A DNA stretch of 14,420 nucleotides from Gammaproteobacteria bacterium (GCA_026197015.1 JAPHRB010000092.1:1-14420), one strand, 5' to 3'. Numbered from the stretch's first letter, positions 1-8,728 are shown. Program-made: numbers and translations. Notes: generated from the sequence alone by a model not told the origin.

Positions 1-40
1 TGTATTAACTGACTGTGTGGAAGGTATTAGTGTATTAACT
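1..40. repeat. Short direct repeat TGTATTAACT next to the transposase end
   Basis: TGTATTAACT occurs at 1-10 and 31-40, immediately downstream of the transposase stop codon. TGTATTAACTG also appears once in inverted orientation near 10209-10219. It may be part of an element end that continues left of the window, or chance in AT-rich DNA. Confidence 0.3.
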
Positions 41-1005
41 CAGGAAAAATACAATAAGCAGCGTTGTAAATTACTCGTTCGTTTATAACCGAGTGTTTCA
101 CAGGCCTGTTTTATTTTATAGGCGGCACCGACCAGGCCTTTAAATTTACTTTCAAAGTGTTGTGTGAGGTATAACCAGTTTGCAGGGGTTTGATTTAGTC
201 GTTGTAATATCTCGGGGGAATTTTCTCGAATATAACCGCATTTATCCTGTCGCTGTATTCTGCCTGTCCAGTCGACAAGTTCCAGATAATCATTGAGTTT
301 AAACGGCAGTCCTGCGGGCATGAGTTTGCGTGTATTACCTACGAAGGGATGTAAAGTTTTAGCCGTGGTTGTGTCGTTTATTCGCAAGTTGATGCTTGTG
401 TGTTCTGATGTTTCCAGGGTTTCTGCCATCTGGGCGCGCATGGGGTTGAGGTCGACATAAGCCATGCATGCTAAAAGTGCTGCTTCATCCAGTAAGGCCT
501 GGGTTTTATACCTGCCTTCCCAGAACCGTCCACTACAATCATCTTCTGTATTGGCCCGGCGTGCGATTGTTTCATTGAGGACTCGCATAAACCAGCTAAT
601 ATCCATCAGGCGCTTACGCCAGAGACTGGTTATTTTCTCTAGGGTTACAAGCTCTGATTCACTAAGTATATTATTTCCAATATATCGTTGTGATAGTACA
701 TTGCCTCTAAATATTTTATGCCAGTGTTTTATTACCTCATCCATTGACCAGCTATTAGCCTCTGCCTGATTTATATGTAAAACAATATGGTAATGGTTTG
801 ACATCACCGCATAAGCACAGACATCCAGCGCAAAGACTTCTGCCAGCTCAAGGATTTTGCTTTCTATCCAATCTTTTCGATGTTCAAAGGATTGTCCAGT
901 GTGACTGTCTGTTCCACATAAAAATGCTCGTCGCACACAGCGAGAGACGCAGTGGTAATAGGGGGTGGCTTCAAGTGATATCTGGGTATAACGAGGTTTT
1001 GGCAT
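40..1005 (-). CDS. Y1/HUH transposase, IS200-like TnpA_REP (RAYT) type
   Basis: A 321-residue single-strand DNA transposase of the Y1 (HUH) class. The metal-binding HUH motif is visible as H71-Y-H73 inside AVMSNHYHIVLHI. The likely nucleophile is Y183 in ACMAYVDLNPMRA, after the family block GRFWEGRYKTQALLDEAAL. The N-terminus (TPYYHCVSRCVRRAFLCG, then TGQSFEHR) is typical of the chromosomal gammaproteobacterial transposases related to TnpA_REP. Those proteins act on small palindromic repeats and are usually single-copy and not flanked by ordinary IS ends. The start is supported by GGAG about 6 bases upstream of the ATG. The reading frame is intact and of normal length. No terminal inverted repeats or target-site duplication are evident. 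A 10-base direct repeat (TGTATTAACT at 1-10 and 31-40) lies just past the stop. Confident on family; that it is a RAYT and not an IS200/IS605 transposase is inference. Confidence 0.88.
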   Translation of the reverse strand: MPKPRYTQISLEATPYYHCVSRCVRRAFLCGTDSHTGQSFEHRKDWIESKILELAEVFALDVCAYAVMSNHYHIVLHINQAEANSWSMDEVIKHWHKIFRGNVLSQRYIGNNILSESELVTLEKITSLWRKRLMDISWFMRVLNETIARRANTEDDCSGRFWEGRYKTQALLDEAALLACMAYVDLNPMRAQMAETLETSEHTSINLRINDTTTAKTLHPFVGNTRKLMPAGLPFKLNDYLELVDWTGRIQRQDKCGYIRENSPEILQRLNQTPANWLYLTQHFESKFKGLVGAAYKIKQACETLGYKRTSNLQRCLLYFS

Positions 1006-1056
1006 AATCAGCTCCGTGATTTACAAATAACATCCTGCTGTTTCACACACTACTCC

Positions 1057-1085
1057 TTGTGGTTTTTAGTTGTCAAATTTATGAT
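1057..1085 (+). promoter_or_regulatory. Candidate sigma-70-like promoter for the antiporter gene
   Basis: TTGTGG at 1057-1062, a 17-base spacer, then TATGAT at 1080-1085. The -10 box matches the consensus at 5 of 6 positions but the -35 box is poor. It lies about 125 bases before the chosen antiporter start, in the 200-base gap between the divergent transposase and antiporter genes. Weak evidence. Confidence 0.25.
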
Positions 1086-1209
1086 GGGTGTCCGTAAAAA
1101 AAGAGAGTAAGGTGCTCAAAAAAATGATAGGACTCTATAAACACGATTATAAACAGTTATACATATGCCGTGCATGGGCGATAAATATTACAGCGGAACG
1201 AAAATTATA

Positions 1210-2931
1210 ATGGAACACCTGGCACAAATCCTTCTTCTTCTAGCTGTTGCGATTGGCATCGTGGTGACATTCCAGCGCCTGCATATTCCAACCAGTCTGG
1301 GTTATTTGCTGGTGGGCGTTGTGCTTGGACCTTTTACAATGGGGCCTGTGGTCTCCATGCCCGAGCTGCATACACTGGCTGAGTTCGGGGTTGTGTTTCT
1401 GTTATTCACCATCGGACTGAATTACTCCATACCAGAATTGAATGCGCTGCGAAATCAGATTCTTGGTCTTGGAACCGGACAGGTTGCACTGACAACACTG
1501 GTCGCCGGAACCGTTGTTTGGCTGGCGGGGCTGCCGGTGCCAGCGGCATTTGTATTCGGGGCGGTTTTTGCGCAGTCGTCCACCACCATTATATCCAGCC
1601 TGCTGACCGAGCAGGGCGAAGAAAACAGCCGCCATGGACGACTCGGGCTGGCCATGTCGGTTTTTCAGGATGTAACGGCAGTGCCGTTTCTGGTGATTAT
1701 TCCCGTGTTAGGTATGTCGGTGGCGGCGGATGTGTTGACAACAACACTCGTATGGGCCCTGGCAAAAGCCGTTTTTGCCTTTGTATTAGTATTTTTCGCG
1801 GGTCGCTGGTTGCTCCGACCGTTATTTCATCTGGTTTCCAGAAGCACATCCCAGGAAACGTTCACTCTGGCTATTTTGCTGGTCGCGTTGCTCTCCGCCT
1901 GGACCACCAATAGCCTGGGCCTGTCGCTGGCATTTGGCGGTTTTCTCGCTGGCATGATGCTGGGGGAAACCGAGTTCCGACATCAGGTTGAATCCAGTGT
2001 AAGCCCATTTCGAGATGTATTGCTGGGATTGTTCTTCATTGGTATTGGTATGCGATTCGACCCGGCATCGATCCTTCCCATATGGGAGTGGGCACTGCTG
2101 GGTGCGCTACTCATTCTGCTAAGCAAAATTCTTATAGTCGCGCTTATGGTACACCGAGTCACGGCAGATAAGCATGTGGCATGGCGTACAGGTCTGATGC
2201 TGAGTGTAGGTGGTGAGTTCGGCCTTGCCCTCATAGCCATCGCACTTGATTCTGCAGTGCTGGATATACAGCTCGGCCAGGTTGCCATAACCTCCGTGTT
2301 ACTTTCCATGGTCGCGGGCGCTTTACTTATCCGTTTCAACGGCCCTATCGTCAACCGTCTGGTGAAAAAAACCGGTGCTGAGGCCGGTGCCGAAGCGGAG
2401 TCATCGGAGGGGTTGAAGGACACCCCTGAACAACAGGTGGTGATCGGTGGTTATGGACGAGTGGGCCATACCATCGCGGTATTATTGCACTCACGTGGAA
2501 TTCCCTTCGTAGCTGTTGATACCGATCCTCTGCGGGTGGCTCAGGGGCGTGCGGACGGGCATCAGGTGTTTTTCGGCGACATTACGGATCCGGGGTTACT
2601 GGCGGTGCTTCATGTTGAACGGGCATCCCTGCTGGTGATCACAATTGACAGGGACGAGGCCGCTTTGAGTACCTTATCGTATCTTCGCAGAGCCTGCCCG
2701 CAGGTGCCGGTGATTGCTCGTGCACGGGACCTCGAGTCCAGCACACGTCTGCTTAATGCCGGTGCAATTCACGCATACCCGGAAACAATCGAAGCCAGCC
2801 TGCGTCTTGGCGCCAGTGCGTTGCAGATGCTTAATATATCTAATGACGAAATTGACGAAATGGTTCAGGGGGTGAGAGACTGGGGTTATCGTCCGGTTAT
2901 GGAAAAGGATACGAATAAACCCCAGGAATAA
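1210..2931 (+). CDS. KefB/KefC-type monovalent cation:proton antiporter with C-terminal RCK domain
   Basis: An inner-membrane CPA2-family antiporter that probably exchanges K+ (or Na+) for H+. Residues 1 to about 385 are strongly hydrophobic, with a dozen or so predicted membrane segments. They carry the family motifs SSTTIISSLL, FQD (about 152-154) and GGEFGLALI (about 334-342). After an Ala/Glu-rich linker, residues 409-525 form a cytosolic TrkA_N/RCK domain with the nucleotide-binding fold GGYGRVGH (about 413-420) and the acidic end of strand two (VDTD, about 436-439). No TrkA_C domain follows, as in many KefB-like proteins. I chose the ATG at 1210 because family members begin MEHLAQILLLL. 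An in-frame ATG at 1165 would add 15 uncharged residues and has no Shine-Dalgarno sequence; that of 1210 is also weak. Coding G+C is clearly higher than in most neighbours. A universal stress protein remnant follows on the same strand, a known neighbour type for Kef systems. Confidence 0.9.
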   Translation: MEHLAQILLLLAVAIGIVVTFQRLHIPTSLGYLLVGVVLGPFTMGPVVSMPELHTLAEFGVVFLLFTIGLNYSIPELNALRNQILGLGTGQVALTTLVAGTVVWLAGLPVPAAFVFGAVFAQSSTTIISSLLTEQGEENSRHGRLGLAMSVFQDVTAVPFLVIIPVLGMSVAADVLTTTLVWALAKAVFAFVLVFFAGRWLLRPLFHLVSRSTSQETFTLAILLVALLSAWTTNSLGLSLAFGGFLAGMMLGETEFRHQVESSVSPFRDVLLGLFFIGIGMRFDPASILPIWEWALLGALLILLSKILIVALMVHRVTADKHVAWRTGLMLSVGGEFGLALIAIALDSAVLDIQLGQVAITSVLLSMVAGALLIRFNGPIVNRLVKKTGAEAGAEAESSEGLKDTPEQQVVIGGYGRVGHTIAVLLHSRGIPFVAVDTDPLRVAQGRADGHQVFFGDITDPGLLAVLHVERASLLVITIDRDEAALSTLSYLRRACPQVPVIARARDLESSTRLLNAGAIHAYPETIEASLRLGASALQMLNISNDEIDEMVQGVRDWGYRPVMEKDTNKPQE

Positions 2932-2950
2932 ATCCCAGGCAATGAATCAT

Positions 2951-2981
2951 AAACATGCAGACTTGGCCGAGTTGCATGTTT
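2951..2981 (+). terminator. Hairpin after the antiporter gene, possible weak terminator
   Basis: AAACATGCA at 2951-2959 pairs with TGCATGTTT at 2973-2981. An inner ACT/AGT extends the stem past one bulged base, leaving loop TGGCCG. It begins 20 bases after the antiporter stop. There is no U-tract, so it may instead attenuate or process an antiporter-stress protein transcript. Confidence 0.35.
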
Positions 2982-3023
2982 GGCCAAATAAAACACAAGC
3001 TCTACGCAAGGTGGATAATAAGA

Positions 3024-3218
3024 ATGAGTTTACTCAGTCACATTTTTTACCTGTCCGATGCCGGACCCGACCAGGCGTCATCGCTCGGGCGAGCCATGAC
3101 CATGGCGTAACATAATCAGGCGAAGCTGACGATGATTGATGAGGTTCCAGTAATCACGCCAGGAATCGGTCTTCTCGCTGGCGAGGCCTTATTGAAAAAA
3201 GCCAGGCAAGCGTGGTAG
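3024..3218 (+). pseudogene. Universal stress protein (UspA family) remnant, nonsense codon and C-terminal truncation
   Basis: An AAGGTGG Shine-Dalgarno sequence lies 9 bases before the ATG. The frame begins MSLLSHIFYLSDAGPDQASS, runs to ...RAMTMA and hits TAA at 3108. It continues without a frame change as HNQAKLTMIDEVPVITPGIG and on to a TAG at 3216. The pattern (first strand with a hydrophobic HIFYLSD, a helix DQASSLGRAMTMA, then NQAKLTMIDEVPVI and TPGIG) matches the N-terminal third of UspA-family proteins common in marine gammaproteobacteria. Those usually have a Gln or Glu codon where this TAA stands, so a single CAA-to-TAA change would explain it. The ATP-binding glycine motif and the remaining roughly 90 residues are missing. 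The G+C content matches the antiporter gene before it, not the AT-rich genes after it. Family assignment is from pattern recognition. Confidence 0.65.
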
Positions 3219-3236
3219 ATAGTAGCCCTGACTATC
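3218..3236. repeat. Small inverted repeat at the end of the stress-protein remnant
   Basis: GATAGT (3218-3223) and ACTATC (3231-3236) form a 6-base-pair hairpin with a 7-base loop. It sits between the convergent stress-protein remnant and the alcohol dehydrogenase stop codon, where a bidirectional terminator could be expected. No T-run follows on either strand. Confidence 0.3.
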
Positions 3237-3251
3237 GATTCAATCCTGAAT

Positions 3252-4307
3252 TTAACTATTATTAACAATAACCTTTAAGGCTTTTTCTTTACTGGCATTA
3301 CCAAACACCTCATAGGCCTGCATAAAATCGCTAAACGCGAAACGATGAGTAATCAGCTCTGCCGGTTTTAATTTACCCGACTCGAGTGTTTTCATGAGCA
3401 TTGGCGTGGTATTGGTATTCACCAAACCCGTGGTTAAGGTGATATTTTTAATCCACAGCTTCTGTAGCTGTAAATCCACACTGGTACCATGTACGCCTAC
3501 ATTAGCAATATGCCCGCCGGGTCGTACCACACTTTGGCAAATATCGAAAGTTTGCGAAATACCCACTGCTTCAATAACGACATCAACGCCGTCTTTGGTC
3601 ATCGCCATCAACTCCGCAACCGCATCATTTTTGGCACTGTTAATCACATCTGTTGCGCCAAATTTTTTCGCCATGGCAAGCCGCGAATCATCCACGTCCA
3701 CCATCACCAAACGCGCGGGGGAGTAAAACTGTGCTGTTAACAACGCCGCCATACCAATAGGGCCTGAGCCAATGATTGCCACAGTATCACCCGGCTTTAC
3801 TGCGCCATACAGCACACCTATTTCAAACCCCGTCGGTAAAATATCACTGAGCATCACCAGTGCTTCCTCATCCGTCCCTTCAGGTACATGATGCAGGCTG
3901 TTATCAGCATGTGGGATGCGCACATATTCTGCCTGTGTGCCATCAATTAAATGCCCCAGAATCCAGCCACCATCTTCACAATGTGAAAACATCTGCTGTT
4001 TACAATATTCACATTTACCGCAAGATGTGACGCAGGAAATTAATACACGGTCGCCTTTCTTAAAGCGACTCACTGCGCTACCGACGTCTTCAACAACACC
4101 CACACCTTCATGACCTAAAATACGCCCCGTAGTCACTGCCGGAACATCCCCTTTAAGAATATGCAAATCTGTTCCACAAATAGTGGTTTTAACGATTTTT
4201 ACTACTGCGTCTGTTGGCTGCAAAATTTTTGGCGTGTTCACGCTTTCCAGTGATTTAACACCCGGTCCACCGTAAACAATGGCTTGCATTTGCTTTGCTA
4301 TAGTCAT
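3252..4307 (-). CDS. Zinc-dependent alcohol dehydrogenase (MDR superfamily)
   Basis: A 351-residue NAD(P)-dependent medium-chain dehydrogenase/reductase, probably a soluble enzyme that interconverts an alcohol and an aldehyde or ketone. The catalytic zinc ligands are visible as C44 (CGTDLHILKGD) and H66-E67 (GHEGVGVV), with D154 region LSDILPTGFE as the usual further site. The structural zinc lobe is complete: C96, C99, C102 and C110. The Rossmann fingerprint GSGPIG is near residue 180, and an acidic residue follows in VMVDVDDSR, which favours NAD(H) over NADP(H). The sequence resembles the bacterial group that acts on isopropanol and short secondary alcohols, but the substrate cannot be read from sequence. 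The start is well supported: GAGGAG lies 7 bases upstream. It stands alone, with a candidate promoter at 4402-4430. Confidence 0.92.
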   Translation of the reverse strand: MTIAKQMQAIVYGGPGVKSLESVNTPKILQPTDAVVKIVKTTICGTDLHILKGDVPAVTTGRILGHEGVGVVEDVGSAVSRFKKGDRVLISCVTSCGKCEYCKQQMFSHCEDGGWILGHLIDGTQAEYVRIPHADNSLHHVPEGTDEEALVMLSDILPTGFEIGVLYGAVKPGDTVAIIGSGPIGMAALLTAQFYSPARLVMVDVDDSRLAMAKKFGATDVINSAKNDAVAELMAMTKDGVDVVIEAVGISQTFDICQSVVRPGGHIANVGVHGTSVDLQLQKLWIKNITLTTGLVNTNTTPMLMKTLESGKLKPAELITHRFAFSDFMQAYEVFGNASKEKALKVIVNNS

Positions 4308-4401
4308 GCTGTATCTCCTCGTTGTAGGCGCTCAAAAACAACACTCTTCATAACGCCTGATACAACCTGGTAGACAATTACCTGCATCAGACGTACATCT
4401 T

Positions 4402-4430
4402 ATTCTATGGGTTATTTATCGAGTCATCAA
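4402..4430 (-). promoter_or_regulatory. Candidate sigma-70 promoter for the alcohol dehydrogenase
   Basis: On the minus strand, TTGATG (4425-4430), a 17-base spacer and TAGAAT (4402-4407) give 4 of 6 and 5 of 6 consensus matches. This implies a leader of roughly 85-90 bases. The rest of the 308-base gap between 4308 and 4615 is AT-rich, and I see no gene in it. Confidence 0.4.
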
Positions 4431-4615
4431 ACTCCCGCTTTAATATTTTCTCTGCTGCAGGTTGAAACTATTTTTAGAAGATAGTGAACTTTTAGATATG
4501 TGATTTTTATTTCTTATGTATAAAACTAGATAAGCGAAAAATGTGTGATAGGGATACTTTCTAAGTTATTTATAAAATTAACTGTTATTTAACCTTGCTG
4601 CATCTCTGCTTCTTT

Positions 4616-5182
4616 TTATTTTCTAAACAACCACTTAAAAAATTTTGTCGTAACAGGAAAACGACGAGTTATAAGCTCATCCATTTCTGAGCTTAGCTCT
4701 GACTTAAAGATATTAACGTTCTCTGGTAACTCAATTAAAGGGTTAGCCTTTTTAAGCGCCTCATAAAGTTTTTTTCTAGAATAACCATAGTTCTTACATA
4801 TCTGAAATTTATCACCATTGTTCATAATCATATCAATGTTTGTCATTTCACTAGAAACACTATAACGATGCTTTATGCTTTTTATATTCTTTGGGTTTAC
4901 AGTAAAACACCACTCTTTAAAAACCGGATGCATGCTATAAAACTCATTTTCAGTTACGTAAAGCTCAAATTTTTGTTTACTCAACAAGAACCATATCATC
5001 ATGCTAGCCAAAACTACGCCAATCGAAAATATTATCTGTTCTGCAATAACATATATTTCTTCAAAATTACTTTGATCTTTTGCAATAAGCGAGAATACAA
5101 ATAGAAGAACTGGCAATAACAAGATATTGATTGCCAGTGACAGAGCCTGCCTTTTTCCTGTCCTCGTGTAATGAAATAACAT
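4616..5182 (-). CDS. Two-helix membrane protein of unknown function with possible PH-like domain
   Basis: A 188-residue protein that I do not recognise by name. Two hydrophobic segments (about 14-34 and 46-67) are joined by a short acidic loop. They are followed by a cytosolic region that reads as alternating beta strands (FELYVTENEFYSMHPVF, CFTVNPKNIKSIKHRY, IDMIMNNGDKFQI) and then a helix (RKKLYEALKKANP). That layout of two N-terminal helices plus a strand-rich domain resembles bacterial PH-domain (YdbT/YcxB-like) membrane proteins, but the resemblance is structural inference only. AAGGA lies 6 bases before the ATG, which supports the start. It lies downstream of, and on the same strand as, the hybrid kinase gene, with 116 bases between them, so it could be co-transcribed. 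Very AT-rich, which suggests accessory origin. Confidence 0.7.
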   Translation of the reverse strand: MLFHYTRTGKRQALSLAINILLLPVLLFVFSLIAKDQSNFEEIYVIAEQIIFSIGVVLASMMIWFLLSKQKFELYVTENEFYSMHPVFKEWCFTVNPKNIKSIKHRYSVSSEMTNIDMIMNNGDKFQICKNYGYSRKKLYEALKKANPLIELPENVNIFKSELSSEMDELITRRFPVTTKFFKWLFRK

Positions 5183-5298
5183 ACCAGATCCTTTTGAACC
5201 ATAAGTTTTTTGTAAGCGATCTATAATCCAGTATGTTAGCTAAAAATGTGACTTTATATAATTATGTAAGTGTCTAAATAAATTTCATCTAAATTACT

Positions 5299-8200
5299 TC
5301 AATGAGCATTTTCAGATTCTGGCAACCATTTTCGCATTATATGCTCAAGACTTTCAATACTAAATGGTTTGGGTACAAAATCATTCATACCGGCCTCTCT
5401 GCAACGCTCCTGATCTGAAGGTAAAACATTAGCTGTCATTGCTACAACAATTTTCTGCCTGATAGGTTCAGACGCATGATGACGAATTTTTTCAGTTGCC
5501 TCGAAACCGCCCATCACGGGCATCTGTACATCCATGAACACCAGATCATAATATTTATCTTCGAGTTTCTGTATTGCCTCAAGCCCGTTATTTGCAATAT
5601 CTACTTTAAGCCCCAGCTTCTCACACAAACCTTTTGCAACTAACTGGTTAGTTATATTATCTTCAACAATAAGAATATCAGCTTGAAAACTGACACCTCC
5701 TTTATTTGCTTCTACAGATTCATCTGCACCTGCTAACTCACCCGTAACCACTTTAAGCAGGCTATTAAATAACTCGGACTGACAAACTGGTTTACGAACG
5801 TGAGAATGATATCGTCTGGCAAACCCCGTTTTCAGGTAAGGGTAAAGTTTCTGTGATGCCAGTAACACAAGATGTACAGTAGACAACTCTGGAATCTGCT
5901 TTATATTTTCTACAAGCGAATGCTTACCAGTGACTTCATATGACTGATCAATGATAACAACATCAAACGCAGTATTATTTTTATGTGCATCAAGCAAGGT
6001 GTCAATTAACATATCAGCATCATGTATGACCCGAGCTTGCATTTTCCATAAATCAAGCACCTGCTCTAACAGTTTACTAGTGCCACTCGGTGGACATAAC
6101 AGCAATATTCTTTTACTCTCCAGTACAGCTGATGTCCCTTCTGATGCTTTTTTACTGCTCTTCTGTAATGTAACATCAAACCAGAATGTCGAGCCTTTGC
6201 CAGTTTCACTTTCAACCTTGAGCTGGCCACCCATCAACTCTATTATTTGCTTTGTAATTGCAAGACCAAGCCCGGTGCCACCATACTTACGCGTAGTTGA
6301 TGAGTCTGCCTGGGTAAATCGATCAAACAGGTTTAACTGCTGATTTTTGGACAAACCGATACCGCTGTCCTTTACACTACATCGAATCGAAACCGTGTTT
6401 TCAGCTTCATCCATTACCTCCACATATACCGAAACTTCACCGCACTCTGTAAACTTAATCGCATTACCAACCAGATTAGTTAAACCCTGACGTATTCTTA
6501 CCACATCCCCCACGAGCCATTGATGCTCAATAGGATTTGCCGGACATATTAGTTCCAGTCCCTTATCCTCTGCTGAAAGCGAATAAGTTGTCGCAATTTC
6601 ACTCAACAGCACATACAGATCAAAGTCATTTTCCTCCAGGCTTATCACACCGGATTCGATCTTGGAGAAGTCGAGTATGTCATTAATAATCGACAGCAGG
6701 GCTTTACCACTGCTTTTGATAGTTTTAGTTAAATGAAGCTGTTCAGGACTAAGCTCAGTATTAAGTAATAGATCAGTAATACCAAGTACACCATTCATCG
6801 GTGTTCGAATTTCATGACTCATATTAGCCAGAAAATCTGTTTTAGCCTGTGCTGCGAGCAGTAGTTCTTCTTCGGCCATTTTTTGCATTGTGATGTCACG
6901 ACAGGTACCAACCATCTTTAACGCATTATTAGAAAACTCACTCATCACAACGGCATCCAGCTGAATATAATGCACCTCAAGTTCTCGTGTTAAGGGAAAT
7001 TCGACCGACATTGGCTCACCACTGCAAGCAGAGTCATTAATTCTCTTGATTATACGTTTAACATCCGCCTCAGAGACAACAGCCTTTATCACCTCTAAAG
7101 GCTGCTTATTGCTGTTCTCTTCCATAAACAGTTTATACATCATTTCGTCCCATATCAGGTACTCCGACCTAAGATCCAGCTCCCAGGTACCAATGCCCGA
7201 TACTTCATTTACAAGACTTAAGCGTTTACCAATAATGTAAGCCTTCTCTCTGTCACTTCTACCCTGCGACTGAACCCTGACAATCCAGACTGTCGTTAAT
7301 AACAAAAGAATAATCAGAGCAAGCACCGTCAATACAAGTGTATCTCTGAGCTCGATTATGTCAGCAGCTTCATCATCAAAGCCCTGAAAATAAATCATAT
7401 ACCAGGTGCGAGCTTCATCATTCAGGCTGGATATTTGAGTCTTTTGAGTCTCTATATTTTTACTGTCTATCGCTTCTGTTACCTGTACTGTCCTATAACC
7501 CCAGAAACCATTATCATCTTGGATAAAACCATGCGACTGCTGTTTTATTTTTTGCCATACATCCGGATAACGCACTGAGAAACGCGCGGCTGTATCGCCG
7601 AACATAAAACCCCATTCATCTTCTGAACGGTCTGCCAGCAACCAGTCACCTTGTGCATTTAACATCCATACCCCACGCTGCTCACCGGATCGCCTTAGAT
7701 CACCCAGAAAATTTTCCCCCAGGTAGTTCAGCACAATAACGCCTCGACGCTGCCCTGCTGAATCAAACACAGGCGAGGCAAACCTGATAACAGGTTTAAA
7801 CGGTTTTTCAACTACATCATTTTCTATATTTAGATCAAACCGGGATGTGTAAATCTCTCCGGACTGCATCTGCATGGATGACCTGAAGTAATACCTCTGG
7901 GATTTATCCTGTAAGCTGTTCTGCTCTGTTCTGGAAGCCTGTCCATTTCGATAATTGACTCTAAGCCGTTCCAGGCCTTTTTCATCTATCCACCTGAGTT
8001 GATCAAAATACTGTTTGCTGTGAGCAAAGACAGACCAGTTCTCAGCCAGATTCTCCAGTGAACCTTCACTTACATCAGAGGAGAAAACCCGCTGCATATT
8101 GGGGCTAGAAACCAGATAACGCAAATCAGTTGATATTGAGTCAATATGCACACTCAGCTTACTGAAACCACTTTCCAGTTGCTGGGTAGAGGCTGCCTGA

Positions 8201-8325
8201 AGGCGAGCCATGGCAGTCTGTGTCTCTGATTTATAGTAGGCTACGGCCAATAAAATGATAAAAAGTGTAGAAGGTAGAGATATAACGAGAAAACGCCGTA
8301 ACGCAAGCATGTCAATATGATTCAT
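5299..8325 (-). CDS. Membrane-bound hybrid sensor histidine kinase with two receiver domains, first degenerate
   Basis: A 1008-residue BarA-like two-component hybrid kinase. The N-terminal helix (about 10-30) and a second helix (about 328-350) bracket a roughly 300-residue periplasmic sensor that looks like a double-Cache domain. A PAS/PAC module (about 366-481, ending TCRDITMQKMAEEEL) follows. Next come HisKA with phospho-acceptor H504 (NMSHEIRTPMNG) and HATPase_c with N-box NLVGNAIKF, G-boxes DSGIGL (653-658) and GTGLGL (682-687). A receiver-like segment (about 738-863) keeps D793 and K845 but lacks the acidic pair at the first strand (RILLLCPP), so it is probably inactive. The C-terminal receiver (882-999) is complete: E888-D889, D932, T964 and K986. 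There is no Hpt domain, so a separate phosphotransfer protein is expected. I chose the ATG at 8325 because AGGA lies 5 bases before it. An in-frame ATG at 8406 has no Shine-Dalgarno sequence and would put 27 extra residues before the helix. No response regulator is adjacent. Confidence 0.92.
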   Translation of the reverse strand: MNHIDMLALRRFLVISLPSTLFIILLAVAYYKSETQTAMARLQAASTQQLESGFSKLSVHIDSISTDLRYLVSSPNMQRVFSSDVSEGSLENLAENWSVFAHSKQYFDQLRWIDEKGLERLRVNYRNGQASRTEQNSLQDKSQRYYFRSSMQMQSGEIYTSRFDLNIENDVVEKPFKPVIRFASPVFDSAGQRRGVIVLNYLGENFLGDLRRSGEQRGVWMLNAQGDWLLADRSEDEWGFMFGDTAARFSVRYPDVWQKIKQQSHGFIQDDNGFWGYRTVQVTEAIDSKNIETQKTQISSLNDEARTWYMIYFQGFDDEAADIIELRDTLVLTVLALIILLLLTTVWIVRVQSQGRSDREKAYIIGKRLSLVNEVSGIGTWELDLRSEYLIWDEMMYKLFMEENSNKQPLEVIKAVVSEADVKRIIKRINDSACSGEPMSVEFPLTRELEVHYIQLDAVVMSEFSNNALKMVGTCRDITMQKMAEEELLLAAQAKTDFLANMSHEIRTPMNGVLGITDLLLNTELSPEQLHLTKTIKSSGKALLSIINDILDFSKIESGVISLEENDFDLYVLLSEIATTYSLSAEDKGLELICPANPIEHQWLVGDVVRIRQGLTNLVGNAIKFTECGEVSVYVEVMDEAENTVSIRCSVKDSGIGLSKNQQLNLFDRFTQADSSTTRKYGGTGLGLAITKQIIELMGGQLKVESETGKGSTFWFDVTLQKSSKKASEGTSAVLESKRILLLCPPSGTSKLLEQVLDLWKMQARVIHDADMLIDTLLDAHKNNTAFDVVIIDQSYEVTGKHSLVENIKQIPELSTVHLVLLASQKLYPYLKTGFARRYHSHVRKPVCQSELFNSLLKVVTGELAGADESVEANKGGVSFQADILIVEDNITNQLVAKGLCEKLGLKVDIANNGLEAIQKLEDKYYDLVFMDVQMPVMGGFEATEKIRHHASEPIRQKIVVAMTANVLPSDQERCREAGMNDFVPKPFSIESLEHIMRKWLPESENAH

Positions 8326-8728
8326 GTAAGTCCTGATTTTATTCGCCCAATCCCCACCAAGAACAGCCTTTGATTCTAATCTGTATATGAACAAAAAGCA
8401 TAGCACAAGATTCTAATTTAACAGCTGCACCTAAGCGGAGAGTCTGCTTAAGAATTCAGGCGAATAACCTAACTCATACCTGTATAAACCAAATTAAACT
8501 GGACACCCACATTAAAAAAAAAAGTAACCCTCGAACAATACGTAACTATCACCACACAATTTCACCCTGAACTCGCTCAACCACCTCAATACAAAATATT
8601 TGGGAATCACCCTCTTCCTTTTTAATTTATTATTAAACGCAATATCCCTTCCCCCATTACGCAGGGTATTTCTTTGTAAAAACTTGCGTGTTTCTGGATG
8701 ATAGCTGGTTCAGGTAATATCAGCACAG

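Noticed and set aside
40..1005. Complete insertion sequence around the transposase.
   Set aside because: No paired terminal repeats or target duplication could be found on both sides; only a short direct repeat at the left, so only the gene is annotated.
464..1007. Plus-strand frames of 101 and 69 codons opposite the transposase.
   Set aside because: The minus strand carries an intact transposase with its catalytic motifs; the opposite frames have no supporting features.
1402..2423. Long open frames on the opposite strand and other frames inside the antiporter gene (for example 1402-1635, 1518-1913 and 1983-2423).
   Set aside because: They lie fully inside a gene with clear family motifs and have unusual composition (runs of Ser, Pro and Arg) with no recognisable domains; they are shadows of the GC-rich gene.
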